Source of the DNA: CAUZIZ01 sp965218775
GTDB lineage: Bacteria; Acidobacteriota; UBA6911; RPQK01; JAJDTT01
Assembly: GCA_965218775.1 (NCBI GenBank)
Contig: CBDCLS010000005.1
Coordinates: 2,294,001 to 2,358,000, forward strand
Length of the DNA stretch: 64,000 nt
Direction of reading: 5' to 3'
Shown here piece after piece: positions 62,385 through 64,000 of the stretch. The notes beneath the pieces were generated by a model. That model did not search any database and was not told the DNA's origin. It saw only the letters and a program-made list of their open reading frames with translations. The position numbers and the translations under genes were made by a program. Position 1 is the stretch's first letter. The number at the start of each line of letters is the position of its first letter.

Positions 62385-63723
62385 GGTTAAGCAACCGTTT
62401 TTCTGTAATTTTCTTTAGGGCCTGTAGGGAAGAATTGCTCCACTTGTGTTTTCCAGCCGGCCAGGTTTAGGTATTGCCGGCCGGTTAACCACTCCTCGTG
62501 TATCTCTGCAAGCACAGCCGAGATGAGCCGCAGCGCCGACGCTTCGTGGGGAAAGATTCCCACCACCCGGGTTCGTCTCCGGATCTCCCGGTGCAGTCTC
62601 TCCAGTCCGTTGATGGTTCGGATCCTTCGCCACCAGCTCCTCGGAAAATCAAACACTGTCAGCCCTTCATCCACGTTCTCTTCCAGCCAGCTCACGAACT
62701 CCGGTGCAATCTTTTCGAACTTCTTGACGACTTTACCCTTGAGCTCCTCGGCATCTTCTCGAGACGGGGCATCGAAAATGTCCCGCATGGCCTGGGCGAT
62801 GCGGGGCTTGTCCTCTTTGCGGCGAGCATATTGTTGGGCGTTTTTACTCAGGTGAAACTGACAACGGTTCCAGGGCACCGACGGATAAACTGCCCGCCTG
62901 GCCGCCTTCAGTCCTTCGTGATCGTCACTGACAAACAGCTCGACCCCTCTCAGTCCACGCTTGTGCAGATCTCCCAGAAACCCTCGCCAATGCACCTCCG
63001 CTTCACTGATCCTGGTGCTCAGACCCAACACCTCCCGCGTTCCGAAACGATTGACTCCTATGGCTTTCAGGATGGCCACGTCCTGCACCCTGCCGCCTCT
63101 TCGAACCTTCTCGTAGTGGGCATCCAGATACACGATCGGATACTCTCCCAGCTCCCGGCTTCGAAACTCTTCCAGCTCTTCGTCCAGCATCCCGGCCACT
63201 CTCGAGACCTGGGTGGCCGAGATCTCCAACCCACACAGCTGCTCCGTGATCTCGGTGACTTTCCTCGTCGAGACTCCCATCACATACATCTCGGCAATGG
63301 CCAGCTTCAGGGCCTTCTCCGAACGGCAACCCCTCTCCAGCGACTTGGGATAAAACCTCAACCCACGCACCTGTGGAATCTCCAAGTGCAGCTCTCCCAC
63401 TCGAGTCTGAATCCGCTTGCCTTTGAATCCGTTTCGATAGCCTCGCCGACTGGCTGTTCTCTCGTACGCTTCCGCTCCCAGAAACTCGCTTCTTTCCAAC
63501 TGCATGGCCACGTTGAACAGCTTCTCCAGGATTCCTCGAAAGGCTTCTGTTCCTTCCTCGATCAACTCCGCCAGGATCTCCCGTGGTACTCTCTTTTCCA
63601 GGTCTGGGTTCATTTGATTCTCCTTGCCAGATAGACGTTTCTGTTTTTGGAGAATCCTGTCCCAGACCTCTGTCTTTCCGACCCAGGCCTGACCAGAATT
63701 TACAGAAAAGAAGTTACGCTACT
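62385..63723 (-). mobile_element. IS256-family insertion sequence with 8-bp target duplication
   Basis: The 1339-bp element is flanked by TCGCGGAC at 62377-62384 and 63724-63731. Its ends are imperfect inverted repeats: GGTTAAGCAACCG...TTTCTGTAA at the left, and AGTAGCGTAACTT...TTTCTGTAA read inward from the right. An 8-9 bp duplication is normal for the family. It splits a secreted propeller gene. The transposase stop lies within the first five bases of the element. Confidence 0.92.
62387..63613 (-). CDS. IS256-family (mutator-type) transposase
   Basis: The 408-residue protein is typical of the family in length. RTASRRGYRNGFKGKRI and TRVGELHLEIPQVRG lie in the N-terminal DNA-binding part, the catalytic Asp in VYLDAHYEKVRRGG, the second Asp in FVSDDHEGLKAARRA followed by the conserved PWNRCQFHLSKN, and the catalytic Glu in the RTINGLERLHREIRRRTRV signature. 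The open frame is undamaged, so the copy may still move. Confidence 0.93.
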   Translation of the reverse strand: MNPDLEKRVPREILAELIEEGTEAFRGILEKLFNVAMQLERSEFLGAEAYERTASRRGYRNGFKGKRIQTRVGELHLEIPQVRGLRFYPKSLERGCRSEKALKLAIAEMYVMGVSTRKVTEITEQLCGLEISATQVSRVAGMLDEELEEFRSRELGEYPIVYLDAHYEKVRRGGRVQDVAILKAIGVNRFGTREVLGLSTRISEAEVHWRGFLGDLHKRGLRGVELFVSDDHEGLKAARRAVYPSVPWNRCQFHLSKNAQQYARRKEDKPRIAQAMRDIFDAPSREDAEELKGKVVKKFEKIAPEFVSWLEENVDEGLTVFDFPRSWWRRIRTINGLERLHREIRRRTRVVGIFPHEASALRLISAVLAEIHEEWLTGRQYLNLAGWKTQVEQFFPTGPKENYRKTVA

Positions 63724-64000
63724 TCGCGGACCACACTTACACCCTGTGCCCGATCTTCGTCCGGTTCTCCGGCAAGGCCTCGTGAAATGATGGGATTCCC
63801 GGAATACTTCTCAGGTTGAAGCATCTGAATCTTGAGCCCTCGAGTAGAGGGGATAGAGTAGTCATCAAAGGCAAAGAGGACTACCCCGTCCTCAGCGCTG
63901 ATGGGCTTGCCGGCATGGACTGTAACCGCCTTCCCTGCGTTGGTCCCAGGTGGTTCGACCTTCCCACAGCTGGCCAGGACAAAGGCAGAAAGTCCAGCAA
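63724..64000 (-). pseudogene. N-terminal part of the IS256-disrupted propeller lipoprotein, running off the window
   Basis: Minus-strand reading from the window edge gives AGLSAFVLASCGKVEPPG, a lipoprotein signal with lipobox LASC, then HAGKPISAEDGVVLFAFDDY, LQPEKYSGNPIISRGLAGEP and GVSVVRE, where the IS begins. The two fragments join in the same frame at the duplicated GTCCGCGA. The start codon is beyond position 64000. Confidence 0.75.

Noticed and set aside
1..64000. tRNA, rRNA, CRISPR arrays, riboswitches, prophage or defence islands
   Set aside because: None was recognised on reading either strand. A covariance-model or tRNA scan was not possible here, so small RNAs could be missed.

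Overview
The window is GC-rich chromosomal DNA of a free-living or host-associated bacterium, most likely an Acidobacteriota member. The best marker is the gene at 16977-18002, which has the layout of the acidobacterial VWFA-related family. The rest of the content (lipoprotein sialidase-like propellers, PQQ and NHL propellers, phytanoyl-CoA dioxygenase, mandelate racemase, Gfo/Idh, many amidohydrolases) is common in Acidobacteriota, Planctomycetota and sponge-associated lineages. The phylum is therefore an inference. I saw no rRNA, tRNA, CRISPR array or prophage.

Layout. 1-7.2 kb is a decaying region: a truncated methyltransferase, an esterase remnant, an IS1634-type transposase, a frameshifted glycosidase-like gene, a two-domain amidohydrolase whose 5' end is split from its ribosome binding site by an IS4 insertion, and an aldo/keto reductase remnant. 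7.3-18 kb carries an MFS transporter and a run of exported propeller proteins (NHL, PQQ, two sialidase-like), plus the VWA protein. 18-34.8 kb is catabolic: a split amidohydrolase pair, amidase, DUF2848 protein, PhyH dioxygenase, thioredoxin-like protein, GH10-like lipoprotein, Ldh-type dehydrogenase, CysQ-like phosphatase, a predicted toroid protein, a two-domain alpha/beta hydrolase with a 3' frameshift, an enolase-superfamily enzyme and a PQQ lipoprotein. 34.9-39.3 kb has a ThDP enzyme and a LuxE/LuxC-like acyl-activating and acyl-reducing pair. 39.4-42.1 kb holds an IS with 19-bp inverted ends and a foldback MITE, both bounded by CTAG. 42-51 kb is a housekeeping block on the minus strand: mdh, icd, an M20 peptidase, dapF, a phosphoglucose/phosphomannose isomerase and a catalytically degenerate M16 protein. 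51.1-52 kb is an ECF sigma/anti-sigma pair. 52.2-60.2 kb is a possible amino-sugar or aminocyclitol locus: deacetylase-like, DegT aminotransferase, Gfo/Idh oxidoreductase and a nucleotidyltransferase-like protein, followed by a class III aminotransferase and an MDR dehydrogenase. The window ends with SixA and a secreted propeller gene cut by an IS256 element.

Two themes stand out. First, enzymes are repeatedly paired with degenerate homologues: one amidohydrolase couple lacking/retaining HxH occurs both fused (4097-5668) and split (18150-19682); the alpha/beta hydrolase has a second domain without a nucleophile; the M16 protein lacks HxxEH in both halves. Second, several dispersed intergenic repeat families are present, and they touch coding sequence: they supply a start codon, stop codons and possibly a signal peptide. 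A near-perfect 110-bp tandem array fills the leader of dapF.
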